NCBI GenBank assembly: GCA_040882465.1
Contig: JBBEBG010000033.1
Location: 1-64,000 of the forward strand
DNA length: 64,000 bases
Source of the DNA: Gemmatimonadota bacterium
Lineage (GTDB): Bacteria; Gemmatimonadota; Gemmatimonadetes; Longimicrobiales; Gaopeijiaceae
Reading direction: 5' to 3'
Positions 26,574 through 35,277 of this stretch are shown piece by piece; position 1 is the stretch's first letter, and each line of letters starts with the position of its first letter. The notes under the pieces are model-generated. The model searched no databases. It was not told where the DNA came from and saw only the letters and a list, made by a program, of their open reading frames with translations. A program made the position numbers and the translations under genes.

Positions 26574-27443
26574 CTATCCCGCGGCAAGGCCCGAACAGCC
26601 GCCTGCGAAGCCCTCCTCCGCGAGCGCGCGTTCAATGGAGGCACGCGCCGCGCTCAGATACTCGCGGTACATCCCTTGCTCCACGAAGGCCATCGCGTCG
26701 CCCGCCAAGCGTCGGGCGATCTTCTCGTCGAGCCTGAACCAGCTTCCGTGAGAGCCCAGGAAGATGTCCGGGTCGAGGCTCTCGAGATGCGTAAGGCTCG
26801 TACAGTAGTCCTTCGCCTGGCCCTCGTACGTCGGCTCGTCACCCCCGAGTGTGTAATAGGGGAGCACGGAGAGGCTGCACACGGATACGAATTCATACCG
26901 CTCACCCTCGATCTGGACCTCGCCGCCCCAGCTCGTGCAACCGGGCGTGTGCCCCGGGGTCAGATGTGCGGTAAGTGCGAGGTCGCCCAGCCGGACCGTC
27001 TCGAGATGTCCGATGGTGCGGGTGACGGTCGCGGGCGGATACCCCGCCGTGATGCCCTCCAGTCCGAAGTCTCGTCCGCTCCGCACGAAGGTAGCATCGG
27101 CCTCGGTCAGCACGAGCTCCGCACCGGTCGCCTCCAGCATGTCCGCCAGTCCACCGACATGATCGAAGTGGGCGTGACTCGCGACCTGGATACGAATGTC
27201 CGCGGGATCGAATCCGAGACTTCGGATGTTTTCGAGGATCAAAGGCACATTTGCCTGAAGCGGCGCGTCGATGAGGATGTGCCCCTCGCTGGAAGTGAAG
27301 AGGTACGAGGCGAGGCCCGCCGTCCCGACGTAGTAGAGTTGATCCGCGATCCGGACCGGGGTTCGAGGCTCCGTCCAGTCGGGGCTCTGCGCGAGGAGTC
27401 CGGAAGGGAGAGCGGCCAAGAGGGCGAAAACGGTACGAATCAT
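26574..27443 (-). CDS. Subclass B3-like metallo-beta-lactamase fold hydrolase, secreted
   Basis: The 289-residue protein has a cleavable signal peptide (about residues 1-19, ending L-L-A-Q-S). All B3-type zinc ligands appear: H90, H92, D94, H95 in S-H-A-H-F-D-H, H165 in T-P-G-H-T-P-G-C-T-S-W, and H232 in G-S-H-G-S-W. The T-P-G-H-T-P-G-C-T-S-W string is typical of B3 enzymes such as BJP-1 and THIN-B. A beta-lactam substrate is possible but environmental B3 proteins often have other or unknown roles. GGGAGG lies 4 nt upstream of ATG. I chose MIRTVF because upstream extension crosses into non-coding-like sequence. Confidence 0.85.
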   Translation of the reverse strand: MIRTVFALLAALPSGLLAQSPDWTEPRTPVRIADQLYYVGTAGLASYLFTSSEGHILIDAPLQANVPLILENIRSLGFDPADIRIQVASHAHFDHVGGLADMLEATGAELVLTEADATFVRSGRDFGLEGITAGYPPATVTRTIGHLETVRLGDLALTAHLTPGHTPGCTSWGGEVQIEGERYEFVSVCSLSVLPYYTLGGDEPTYEGQAKDYCTSLTHLESLDPDIFLGSHGSWFRLDEKIARRLAGDAMAFVEQGMYREYLSAARASIERALAEEGFAGGCSGLAAG

Positions 27444-27621
27444 CGTGCCTCCCGTTGAAAAGGGGCGTTCCTCCTCGCGGAGCCGAACCTTCAGCGGCGG
27501 CCCGCAACCCGGGTCATCGGGCCAGCGACCTAGCGAGGGAAACGGTGCGCTCCCGAATCTCTGGATCATTCCAGCGAAGATCAAATCCTCGCGCAAGCTG
27601 GGCGATCGGTCGGCCTCTGCC
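27444..27621. other. Divergent intergenic region between MBL-like gene and vapBC
   Basis: About 180 bp without a supported gene. It holds the Shine-Dalgarno of the minus-strand hydrolase and leads into the vapB promoter. I see no tRNA or strong terminator. Confidence 0.5.
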
Positions 27622-27656
27622 TTGACCGAAGTGCATGTATCATGCATAATGCATGC
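27622..27656 (+). promoter_or_regulatory. vapBC promoter with repeated ATGCAT operator-like motifs
   Basis: TTGACC (27622-27627) and CATAAT (27645-27650) are spaced by 17 nt. Only six bases separate the -10 from the ATG at 27657. Across 27632-27659 the palindromic hexamer ATGCAT and overlapping TGCAT units recur (TGCATGTATCATGCAT, then ATGCATGCATG). Such inverted repeats over the promoter are typical of antitoxin autoregulation. Confidence 0.6.
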
Positions 27657-27905
27657 ATGGCGACAAAGACCATCTCCCTGAAGATCGAGGCCTGGGAGCG
27701 ACTTCGACAGGCGCGTCGCACCCCGGATGAATCGTTCTCCGACGTGGTCCTGAGGGCGGAGTGGCCCGACCTGGGGCTCACGGCCCGGGAACTGCGAGCG
27801 GTCTATGAGCGCGAGGGGCCCCACCTCACTCGTGAGGCACTCGACCGGATCGACCAGGCGGCTCGGGAGGACGAGAGCCCGCGGGACAAATGGACGGGCC
27901 GCTGA
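27657..27905 (+). CDS. VapB-family antitoxin
   Basis: This small 82-residue protein starts M-A-T-K-T-I-S-L-K-I-E-A-W-E-R-L, the beginning typical of a ribbon-helix-helix or AbrB-like VapB antitoxin of PIN toxins (T-I-S-L-...-A-Y-E-R-L). The C-terminal acidic/basic half should wrap the toxin. Start at 27657 rather than 27642 because the -10 lies 6 nt upstream of it. It overlaps the PIN gene by 16 bp, ensuring coupled translation, as usual for toxin-antitoxin modules. It likely represses its own promoter. Confidence 0.8.
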   Translation: MATKTISLKIEAWERLRQARRTPDESFSDVVLRAEWPDLGLTARELRAVYEREGPHLTREALDRIDQAAREDESPRDKWTGR

Positions 27906-28288
27906 TCCTCGCGACCACCTTCCTGGTGGATCTTGAACGCGAAGCGCTTGCCGGGAGCCCGGGGCCCGCCCATGCCTTCCTCGCCGCCCATCCCGATCGG
28001 GTGCTGGCGATCACCCTCACAACGGCCGGCGAGCTGGCCTGCGGCCCCAACCTTTCGGAGAAGCAAGGTTGGGAAGCCCTGGTCCAAAGGTTTCGCATTC
28101 TTACCCCGGACCAGGAGGCGGCCTGGAAATATGGCCGCATTTATCAATACCTGCGCGACAATGGCCTCCTCATCGGAGGGAACGATCTTTGGATCGCCGC
28201 CACCGCGCTCGCCCACGGCCTCCCGGTCGTGACGCGGGATATCGAACACTATCGGCGTGTTCCCGGGCTGGAGGTCGTTTCCTATTGA
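27890..28288 (+). CDS. VapC-family PIN-domain toxin, first catalytic Asp replaced
   Basis: The 132-residue PIN domain protein is predicted to be an Mg2+-dependent RNase. The usual first active-site strand (L-x-D-T-[ST]-x-L-[IV]-D) reads I-L-A-T-T-F-L-V-D, so the leading Asp is Ala8. The rest of the acidic set is present: D14, E48 in T-T-A-G-E-L, D99 in N-D-L-W-I-A-A and D117 in V-T-R-D. Loss of the first Asp normally abolishes activity, so this could be an inactivated toxin tolerated in the genome, or a family variant. Confidence 0.8.
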   Translation: MDGPLILATTFLVDLEREALAGSPGPAHAFLAAHPDRVLAITLTTAGELACGPNLSEKQGWEALVQRFRILTPDQEAAWKYGRIYQYLRDNGLLIGGNDLWIAATALAHGLPVVTRDIEHYRRVPGLEVVSY

Positions 28289-28308
28289 GACCCCTCACAG
28301 GCTAACCC

Positions 28309-29700
28309 ATGTCTCGCACGCTCGAGACCGACTACCTCGTCATCGGCGGCGGCGCGGCCGGCTTGGCGTTCGTGGACACCCTCGTCGCGGAGTCGGATGC
28401 CCGCGTCGTCATCGTGGATCGGCGGGCGGCAGCGGGGGGGCACTGGAACGACGCCTATTCCTTCGTTCGCCTGCATCAGCCCTCGCTCTACTACGGGGTC
28501 AACTCGACGCCGCCCGGAACCGAGGCCGTGCAAACGGACGGGCCCGAGGCCGGTTGGTACGATCGTGCGACGGGCACCGAGATTCGCGCGTATTATGAGC
28601 GCGTCATGCAGAGGCACCTGATCCCCACGGGTCGTGTCCGCTTTTTTCCCAAGTGGGAGTTCGTGGGGGGACTCCGCATCGCCTCGTGCCTCACCGGCGA
28701 AGTCGTCGAGGTGAAGGTCCGCAAGAAAGTCGTGAATGCCGCCTACCTCTCGCCCTCCATCCCGGCCACGAGCCCGCCTCCCTTCGAAGTCGGGGCCGGG
28801 GCATCCGTGATTCCCATCGGTCGGCTTACGCAGGTCGGCCACCGGCCGGAACGGTTCGTCATCATCGGCGCGGGCAAGACCGCCATGGACGCCTGTGTGT
28901 GGCTTCTTCAGAGTGGAGTGGATCCGGAGCAAATCCAGTGGATCAAGCCGCGGGAATCATGGGTGATCAATCGCGCTTACACCCAGCCGGGCGAACTGGT
29001 CGCCAACCTGTTCGAAGGGATCACCCGCCAGATGGCGGCGGCGGCTCGGGCGACTTCCGTGGACGATCTCTTCGATCGCCTCGAGGCCGCCGCGCTGCTC
29101 CGGCGCGTGGACGCGAACGTTCAACCCACCATGTTCAGGAGCGCCACCGTCGGCGACTGGGAAATCGATCTCCTGCGCCGCATCGAGAAGGTGGTTCGGC
29201 TCGGCCACGTGCACCGTATCGAATGCGACCGGATCGTCCTCGACGAGGGGACGATGCCGACCACTCCCGGCCACCTACACGTTCACTGTGCGGCGGATGG
29301 CCTGCCGCGTTCGCCCGCGATCCCGATCTTCGGAGCCAACCGAATCACCCTGCAGCCGGTCCGGACCGGCCTCATTCCCTTCAATGCCGCGCTCGTCGCC
29401 TTCGTCGAGGCCCGCCGGGACGAGGAGGTCGAGAAAAACCGCCTGTGCCCTCCGAATCCACATCCGCGCACGGCGCTCGACTGGGCCCGAACGACCATCA
29501 TCCAACCGCAGGCGGAGCGGGCCTGGTCGCAGGAGACGGACATCGTGGAGTGGCTCGAGAGGTCGCGGCTGAATCCGTTGCGGGGGCTCAGCGCGCGAGC
29601 CGGAGACCCCGGGGTGCAGGCGGCCTCGAAGCGGTTCGTGGAGAACATCCGTCCCGGCCTGGGACGCCTGGCCGCGCTGACCGGAGGGGCGGCCGCCTGA
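28309..29700 (+). CDS. NAD(P)/FAD-dependent oxidoreductase, flavin monooxygenase-like
   Basis: The 463-residue protein has a near-N-terminal FAD-binding G-G-G-A-A-G-L, then G-G-H-W-N-D-A-Y as in flavin monooxygenase-like proteins, and a second nucleotide-binding motif I-I-G-A-G-K-T-A-M-D-A near residue 187. There is no signal peptide. The substrate cannot be inferred. It starts 20 nt after vapC on the same strand and is followed by uvrA after 96 nt. Confidence 0.75.
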   Translation: MSRTLETDYLVIGGGAAGLAFVDTLVAESDARVVIVDRRAAAGGHWNDAYSFVRLHQPSLYYGVNSTPPGTEAVQTDGPEAGWYDRATGTEIRAYYERVMQRHLIPTGRVRFFPKWEFVGGLRIASCLTGEVVEVKVRKKVVNAAYLSPSIPATSPPPFEVGAGASVIPIGRLTQVGHRPERFVIIGAGKTAMDACVWLLQSGVDPEQIQWIKPRESWVINRAYTQPGELVANLFEGITRQMAAAARATSVDDLFDRLEAAALLRRVDANVQPTMFRSATVGDWEIDLLRRIEKVVRLGHVHRIECDRIVLDEGTMPTTPGHLHVHCAADGLPRSPAIPIFGANRITLQPVRTGLIPFNAALVAFVEARRDEEVEKNRLCPPNPHPRTALDWARTTIIQPQAERAWSQETDIVEWLERSRLNPLRGLSARAGDPGVQAASKRFVENIRPGLGRLAALTGGAAA

Positions 29701-29796
29701 AGCGGCAGACCGGACCCCCCCGGTGCCCCCGAGGGTAGTGGCCAGGTTGGACCGACCGTCCCACCATCCTTTGAGCCCGGCCGCCTTTCCGAACGC

Positions 29797-32667
29797 ATGG
29801 ACACCCACATCCGGATCCGGGGCGCGCGCCAGCACAACCTCAAGAATTTCGATCTCGATCTCCCCCGGGATGCTCTCACGGTCATCACCGGGCCGTCGGG
29901 GTCGGGAAAGTCATCCCTCGCGCTCGACACCGTCTTCGCCGAGGGGCAGCGTCGTTACGTCGAGTCGCTTTCGACGTACGCGAAGCAGTTCCTCGACCGG
30001 ATGGAAAAGCCGGACGTGGACGCGATCGAAGGGATCTCTCCCTCCGTCGCGATCGAGCAGAAAAACCCCACCAAGACCAGCCGTTCCACCGTGGGCACGG
30101 CGACCGAGGTGGCCGACTATCTCCGGCTCCTCTACGCTCGAGTCGGAAGGACGATCTGCCCGGAGTGCGGGCGCCGCGTCCTTCCCGATACCGTTTCGGG
30201 AGCGGTAGACCGCGTCCTCGAGCTTCCCGCGGGGACGCGATTCATGGTCGCCTTCCCTCTCCCGCGGAGCGAACGCACGTCGCACGCGGCTCTTGTCGAG
30301 GGGCTCCGGACTCTTGGTTTCGTACGCCTTCTCGCGGATGGCGCGGCCGTGGACCTGGGCGGCGCGGGCGCCGACACGCCCGCGGGGCTGGGAACGGACC
30401 TGGGCGCCGCGAAGACCCTCCTCGTAGTCGTGGACCGGCTCAAAGTCGAGCCGGGCATGCGGGACCGGCTCGCCGACTCCGTCGGCACGGCGTTTCGCGA
30501 AGGCGAAGGCGAGGCCCTGATTCTCCTTCCCGGAAAGAAGGAGGAGGAAGCCCCCGCCACCCTCGCCTTCACGGAGCGCTTCCGCTGCCCGGATCACCCC
30601 GACCTCGAGTTTCCCGAGCCGTCGCCGCAACTCTTTTCTTTTAACTCACCCTTCGGTTCTTGCCCGAAGTGCACGGGGTTTGGCGCGACGCTCGAATACG
30701 ACGAAAAGCTTATCGTCCCGAACGCTTCACTCTCCCTCGACGAGGGGGCAGTGGATCCCTGGACCAAGCCCCGATATAGGCGCGAGCGCGCCCGACTCCG
30801 CCGCTTTGCGGAAGAACGGGGCGTTTCGGTATACGCGCCGTGGAGCGAGCTTCCCGCGGACTTCCGCAAGACGGTCCTCCGTGGAGAGTCCGGAAAAAAA
30901 GGGAGGCTCGGCGACGGCGCCTTCCTCGGCGTCTTCCCCTTCCTCAAGGCTCGAGAGAAGAAGCGCTACAAGCAGTACATCCGAGTTTTCCTGCGGAAAT
31001 ATCAGAGTCCGCGCCCGTGCTCCCGCTGCGAGGGAGCCCGCCTCCGCCCCGAGGCGCTGAACGTGCACGTCGCCGGTGCGACGATTGCGGAAGTGAGCCA
31101 GCTTCCCCTCGAGGAGCTCGCGCGATGGATCGCTTCGCTCGAGCTGGTAGGGGCGGAAAAGGAGATTGCCGAAACGATTCTGCGCGAGCTCTCGTCGCGC
31201 GTCTCCTTCCTCGTGGACGTGGGGCTCGGCTACCTGACTCTGGACCGCCAGGCCCGCTCCCTTTCCGGCGGCGAAGCGCAGCGGATCAGCCTCGCGAACT
31301 CGCTCGGGTCGAGCCTGGTGGACACCATCTACGTGTTGGACGAGCCTTCGATCGGCCTACACCCGAGGGACACCGCGGCCCTCCTGGGGCTTCTCGGCAG
31401 GCTCCGCGACGCCGGAAACACCGTGCTCGTCGTCGAACACGATCCCCAGGCGATTCGCGCCGCCGACCATGTGGTCGAACTCGGCCCAGCGTCGGGGGAG
31501 AAGGGCGGAAACGTCGTATTCGAGGGCACACCTGCGCGTCTCGAGGACGCGGACACCGTCACGGGGCGTTACCTGTCGGGGGTCGCGCCCATCGAGGTCC
31601 CCGAAAAGCGGCGACGGCCGCGTGGGGATTGGCTCGAGATTCGGGGGGCGTCGCTCCACAACGTCGAGGAACTCGACCTCTCCCTTCCCCTCGGGCTCCT
31701 GATCGCGGTGACCGGGGTCTCCGGCTCGGGAAAGTCCACTCTCGTGCACGATATCCTCTTCCGGGCGCTCGAGCGCGAGCTCGCCGGAGGAGGAAGCTCC
31801 GCGAAAGAGCACCTGGGAGAGCTGGTCGGGGATGTCGGGGAGATCGAAGGGGTCTCCCACCTCGAGGCCGTCGTCCTCGTGGATCAGAGTCCGATCGGAC
31901 GCACCCCTCGCTCGAATCCTGTCACCTACCTGCGCGCATGGGACGAGGTGCGTAAAGTCTTCGCGACCCAGCCACTCGCGCGACAGCGCGGTTACCAGGC
32001 GCGCCACTTCTCCTTCAACGTTGCGGGAGGGCGCTGCGAGGCGTGTAAGGGCGCCGGCCGGGTCGAGGTCGAGATGGTCTTCATGGCCGATGTCTTCGTC
32101 CCCTGCGACGTCTGCCGGGGGAAACGGTTCAAGCCAGAGGTGCTCGAAGTCCAGGTGAAGGGGAAGTCCATCGCCGACATCCTCGAGCTCACCGTGGACG
32201 AGGCGATTCGCTTCTTCGTGAAGGAGGACGAGCTGGGCGAGAGGCTCTGGCACCTGCAGGAGGTCGGATTGGGCTACCTCCGGCTCGGGCAGTCGGCCAC
32301 GACGTTGTCGGGAGGCGAGGCCCAGCGTCTCAAGATCGCGCGTGAGCTCGCGACAGCCTCGGGAAAGCGGGGAAGGAAACTCTACCTCCTGGACGAACCG
32401 ACGACCGGGCTCGCGGGCGAGGACGTGAAGAAACTCCTCGAGGTCTTCCAGCGGCTGGTGAAGGCGGGGAATACCGTCCTCGTGATCGAGCACAATCTGG
32501 ATCTGATCAAGTCCGCGGACTGGGTCGTGGACATGGGTCCGGGGGCGGGACCGCGCGGCGGGAAGATTGTCGTGGAGGGGACCCCGGAGGAGGTCGCGGC
32601 GCACCCGGGCTCGCTCACAGGACAGTTTCTCGCGGAAGTGTTGCGGACGGCGGTTCCGGCCGCGTAA
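29797..32667 (+). CDS. uvrA: Excinuclease ABC subunit A
   Basis: The 956-residue DNA damage sensor of nucleotide excision repair has Walker A1 G-P-S-G-S-G-K-S (32-39), the damage-region motifs, ABC signatures L-S-G-G-E-A-Q-R (twice) and Walker A2 G-V-S-G-S-G-K-S. The first zinc-finger-like element reads C-P-D-H (264-267) and C-P-K-C (289-292), so one canonical Cys is His. The second zinc element C-E-A-C...C-D-V-C is intact. No strong promoter or Shine-Dalgarno is visible in the 96-bp upstream gap. Confidence 0.95.
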   Translation: MDTHIRIRGARQHNLKNFDLDLPRDALTVITGPSGSGKSSLALDTVFAEGQRRYVESLSTYAKQFLDRMEKPDVDAIEGISPSVAIEQKNPTKTSRSTVGTATEVADYLRLLYARVGRTICPECGRRVLPDTVSGAVDRVLELPAGTRFMVAFPLPRSERTSHAALVEGLRTLGFVRLLADGAAVDLGGAGADTPAGLGTDLGAAKTLLVVVDRLKVEPGMRDRLADSVGTAFREGEGEALILLPGKKEEEAPATLAFTERFRCPDHPDLEFPEPSPQLFSFNSPFGSCPKCTGFGATLEYDEKLIVPNASLSLDEGAVDPWTKPRYRRERARLRRFAEERGVSVYAPWSELPADFRKTVLRGESGKKGRLGDGAFLGVFPFLKAREKKRYKQYIRVFLRKYQSPRPCSRCEGARLRPEALNVHVAGATIAEVSQLPLEELARWIASLELVGAEKEIAETILRELSSRVSFLVDVGLGYLTLDRQARSLSGGEAQRISLANSLGSSLVDTIYVLDEPSIGLHPRDTAALLGLLGRLRDAGNTVLVVEHDPQAIRAADHVVELGPASGEKGGNVVFEGTPARLEDADTVTGRYLSGVAPIEVPEKRRRPRGDWLEIRGASLHNVEELDLSLPLGLLIAVTGVSGSGKSTLVHDILFRALERELAGGGSSAKEHLGELVGDVGEIEGVSHLEAVVLVDQSPIGRTPRSNPVTYLRAWDEVRKVFATQPLARQRGYQARHFSFNVAGGRCEACKGAGRVEVEMVFMADVFVPCDVCRGKRFKPEVLEVQVKGKSIADILELTVDEAIRFFVKEDELGERLWHLQEVGLGYLRLGQSATTLSGGEAQRLKIARELATASGKRGRKLYLLDEPTTGLAGEDVKKLLEVFQRLVKAGNTVLVIEHNLDLIKSADWVVDMGPGAGPRGGKIVVEGTPEEVAAHPGSLTGQFLAEVLRTAVPAA

Positions 32668-32761
32668 TCGTGTCGCCCCGTGTGGCGCCGTGCGATCCCA
32701 GAGCCGATGGTGGGGTAGCACTCATAGGTTTGCCGGTCACCCCGCTTTCCGGAGACCAGCC

Positions 32762-33649
32762 ATGGCTCCTCGAGTGCTGGCACAACGCATTCCGCCCCTG
32801 GTGGTCGCCCTCCTGGCGGCGTGCAGCGACAGCACCGGCCCCGACGGGACGGGCAGAACCCTCGGAATCCTCCAGCTTGAGGCGACGGTTGCGGCCACGA
32901 GCGGGACCCCGGCTGGGGAGGCTGAGGCGGGGGGCGAGGACCCGATCCGCTGGAGCATCCCCCCCCGTGACTTCTCTCGATTCCCTCCGGAAGTCATCGC
33001 GGCCCCACGCACCGCGATCGTGGGCGAGCGCTTCGAGGTGACCGCCTACACGGTAGGACCCAACGGATGCTGGTCTGCCGACGGCATGGACGTCTCGGAG
33101 TCGGGGCGGGTGATCGAGATCACGCCCTGGGACCGGCACTCCGGTGGCGAGGCATGCACGATGATCTTCGGGTACCTCGGACACCCGACGACACTCACCC
33201 TCGATGAGGTTGGAGAGTGGACTCTCCGTATGCGAGGGCGACGCGTCCGCGGAGACGGGTCTCTCGACGACTCGGTGACGGCCGATCGCACCGTACTGGT
33301 GATTGAGGACCACGACTCCGATCCGCCGGTCGAGGTGACACTCCCAGTCAGCGAAGAGGTCAGCGTGGACGGCGTCTTCGGCGTTGCGTTCGTGCAAGTG
33401 GCCGAGGATTCGCGCTGCGCGACCGACGTCGTCTGCGTTTGGGAGGGGAATGCGGCGATCGTCCTCGGGCTCACCCTGGGATCCGGGCCTACCCACTCCT
33501 TCACCGTGAACACGGCATTCGAACCAGATGCCGCGGAACACGGAGGATACCGCGTCACCCTGCTGGAAGTGCTGCCCGCGCCCGTCTCGACTGCCCCGAT
33601 TCCTCCAGGGAGTTACCGGGCGCGGCTCCTCGTCGAGAAGTTGCCCTGA
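32762..33649 (+). CDS. Lipoprotein of unknown function
   Basis: The 295-residue protein starts M-A-P-R-V-L-A-Q-R and has a lipobox ending L-L-A-A-C (Cys20). The body is beta-rich and acidic, with an internal segment (about 205-245) around C-A-T-D-V-V-C-V-W-E-G-N-A that looks like a small domain with two Cys probably in a disulfide. I recognise no family with confidence. It follows uvrA by 94 bp and ends near the convergent gltD. A hairpin at 33713-33741 may terminate both. Confidence 0.7.
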   Translation: MAPRVLAQRIPPLVVALLAACSDSTGPDGTGRTLGILQLEATVAATSGTPAGEAEAGGEDPIRWSIPPRDFSRFPPEVIAAPRTAIVGERFEVTAYTVGPNGCWSADGMDVSESGRVIEITPWDRHSGGEACTMIFGYLGHPTTLTLDEVGEWTLRMRGRRVRGDGSLDDSVTADRTVLVIEDHDSDPPVEVTLPVSEEVSVDGVFGVAFVQVAEDSRCATDVVCVWEGNAAIVLGLTLGSGPTHSFTVNTAFEPDAAEHGGYRVTLLEVLPAPVSTAPIPPGSYRARLLVEKLP

Positions 33650-33712
33650 GGACGGAACGGGGCTGATCGGAGATCTCGCCCTCGAAGCCGCGACTTCGCA
33701 GCTTCTTGGAAA

Positions 33713-33741
33713 GTCCACGCTCCGCGGGCCCGGGCGTGGAC
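33713..33741. terminator. Hairpin between convergent lipoprotein and gltD genes
   Basis: GTCCACGC (33713-33720) pairs with GCGTGGAC (33734-33741) as a perfect 8-bp stem around a 13-nt GC-rich loop that may pair further. It lies between the ends of two convergent genes. On the minus strand only a short TTTCC follows, so it is a weak bidirectional terminator candidate. Confidence 0.4.
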
Positions 33742-33754
33742 CCGATTCCTTCCG

Positions 33755-35272
33755 CTAAACCCGCTGCGGCTGGCGCCGCGAGATGTGCGCGAGCGCCTTC
33801 GGCGCCGGCATCGGCGCCTCGAGCTGGGACGATCCCATGAGATAGCGATCAATCTCCCGCGCCGCGCCGCGCCCCTCCGCCATCGCCCAGACGATGAGGG
33901 AGGCTCCCCGCCGCATGTCGCCCGCGACGAACACGCCTTCTTCCGAAGTCGCGAAACGCCCCCACTCCGCGGGGACGAGGCCGCGCTCCTCCGTCACACC
34001 GAGCTGGCCAACCACTTCCGGCGCGTCGTGTCCGACGAACCCTATGGAGAGCAAAACGAGGTCGGCGGGAAGTACTGCGATGTCACCGGTCCGCGTCATC
34101 CGCGCGTCCCCGCCCTCCGCGGACTCCCATTGCAGGCGCTCGATCTTCACGCCGGTGAGGCGGCTTCCTTCTCCCAAGAACTCGAGGGGGAGGACCCCGT
34201 ATTCCCGCGGATCGCGTCCGAATACCGCCTGGCCTTCCTTGTGCGAATAGTCGAGGAAGTACTTCCCAGGTGGGCCGGGCCAGGGGTGATGGGGATCGCG
34301 CCCATCGGGCTCCTGATCTCGGCGCGTGATATTGAGGAGGGAGCGGCATCCCTGGCGGAGCGCGGTGGCGATGCAGTCGGCCCCGGTGTCTCCCCCTCCG
34401 ATCACAACGACGTCCCGGTCCCTCGCGTCAATGAAGCGGCCGTCCGCGAATCCCGAGTCGAGAAGGCTCTTCGTGACGCCGGAGAGGTAATCCATCGCGT
34501 AGTGGACGCCCGCGAGGCCGCGTCCGGGAATGTCGAGGTCCCGGTGCCGGAGGGCCCCACAGGCCAGGAGGATCGCGTCGTACTCGGAGCGGATCTCGCG
34601 CGCGTCCACGTCCACGCCGACGTCCGTATTGGTGACGAACTCGATCCCCTCCGCGGCGAGGAGATCCACCCGCCGCTGGACGATTTCCTTTTCCAGCTTC
34701 GGGTTCGGGACTCCGTACATGAGGAGGCCGCCGATCCGGTCGTCCCGTTCGAAGACGGTGACGAGATGTCCGGCCCGATTCAGCTGGTCCGCCGCGGTGA
34801 GTCCACCGGGGCCGCTCCCGACGATTGCGACACGTTTTCCCGTGCGGGTCGAGGGGGGCTGTGGCGTAACCCAGCCTTCCGCCCAGGCGCGTTCGATGAT
34901 CGCGCGCTCGATTCGCTTAATCGTGACGGGAGGATCGGTGATCCCGAGCACGCAGGCATCCTCACAGGGGGCCGGGCAGATCATGCCGGTCCACTCGGCG
35001 AAGTTGTTCGTACGCGCGAGCCGCTCGTACGCCTCCCGCCAACGGCCGCGGAAGACGAGGTCGTTCCACTCCGGAATCAGGTTGTTGATCGGGCATCCAG
35101 GATCCGCCTGGCAAAAAGGGACCCCGCAATCCATACAACGCGCGCCCTGGTCACGCAGCTCCGCTTCGGACTCCTCCGCGTAGATGTCGCGGAAGTCCTG
35201 GAGGCGCGCCTTCGGATCCCGCTCGGGAGTGCCGCGCCGCTCATGGTCGAGAAAGCCTCGATGCTTTTCCAT
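33755..35272 (-). CDS. gltD: Glutamate synthase small (beta) subunit
   Basis: The 505-residue flavoprotein moves electrons from NADPH to the large subunit. The N-terminal Fe-S region has C-M-D-C-G-V-P-F-C and C-P-A-P-C-E-D-A-C. FAD motif G-S-G-P-G-G-L appears near residue 148 and NADPH motif V-I-G-G-G-D-T-G-A-D-C near 290. The ATG at 35272 is 5 nt after the gltB stop. Reading frame upstream of it is only overlap with gltB. Confidence 0.94.
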   Translation of the reverse strand: MEKHRGFLDHERRGTPERDPKARLQDFRDIYAEESEAELRDQGARCMDCGVPFCQADPGCPINNLIPEWNDLVFRGRWREAYERLARTNNFAEWTGMICPAPCEDACVLGITDPPVTIKRIERAIIERAWAEGWVTPQPPSTRTGKRVAIVGSGPGGLTAADQLNRAGHLVTVFERDDRIGGLLMYGVPNPKLEKEIVQRRVDLLAAEGIEFVTNTDVGVDVDAREIRSEYDAILLACGALRHRDLDIPGRGLAGVHYAMDYLSGVTKSLLDSGFADGRFIDARDRDVVVIGGGDTGADCIATALRQGCRSLLNITRRDQEPDGRDPHHPWPGPPGKYFLDYSHKEGQAVFGRDPREYGVLPLEFLGEGSRLTGVKIERLQWESAEGGDARMTRTGDIAVLPADLVLLSIGFVGHDAPEVVGQLGVTEERGLVPAEWGRFATSEEGVFVAGDMRRGASLIVWAMAEGRGAAREIDRYLMGSSQLEAPMPAPKALAHISRRQPQRV

Positions 35273-35277
35273 GGGCG

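Noticed and set aside
33713-33741. Hairpin as a riboswitch or regulatory RNA
   Set aside because: It lies between converging 3' ends, so a terminator is the simpler reading.
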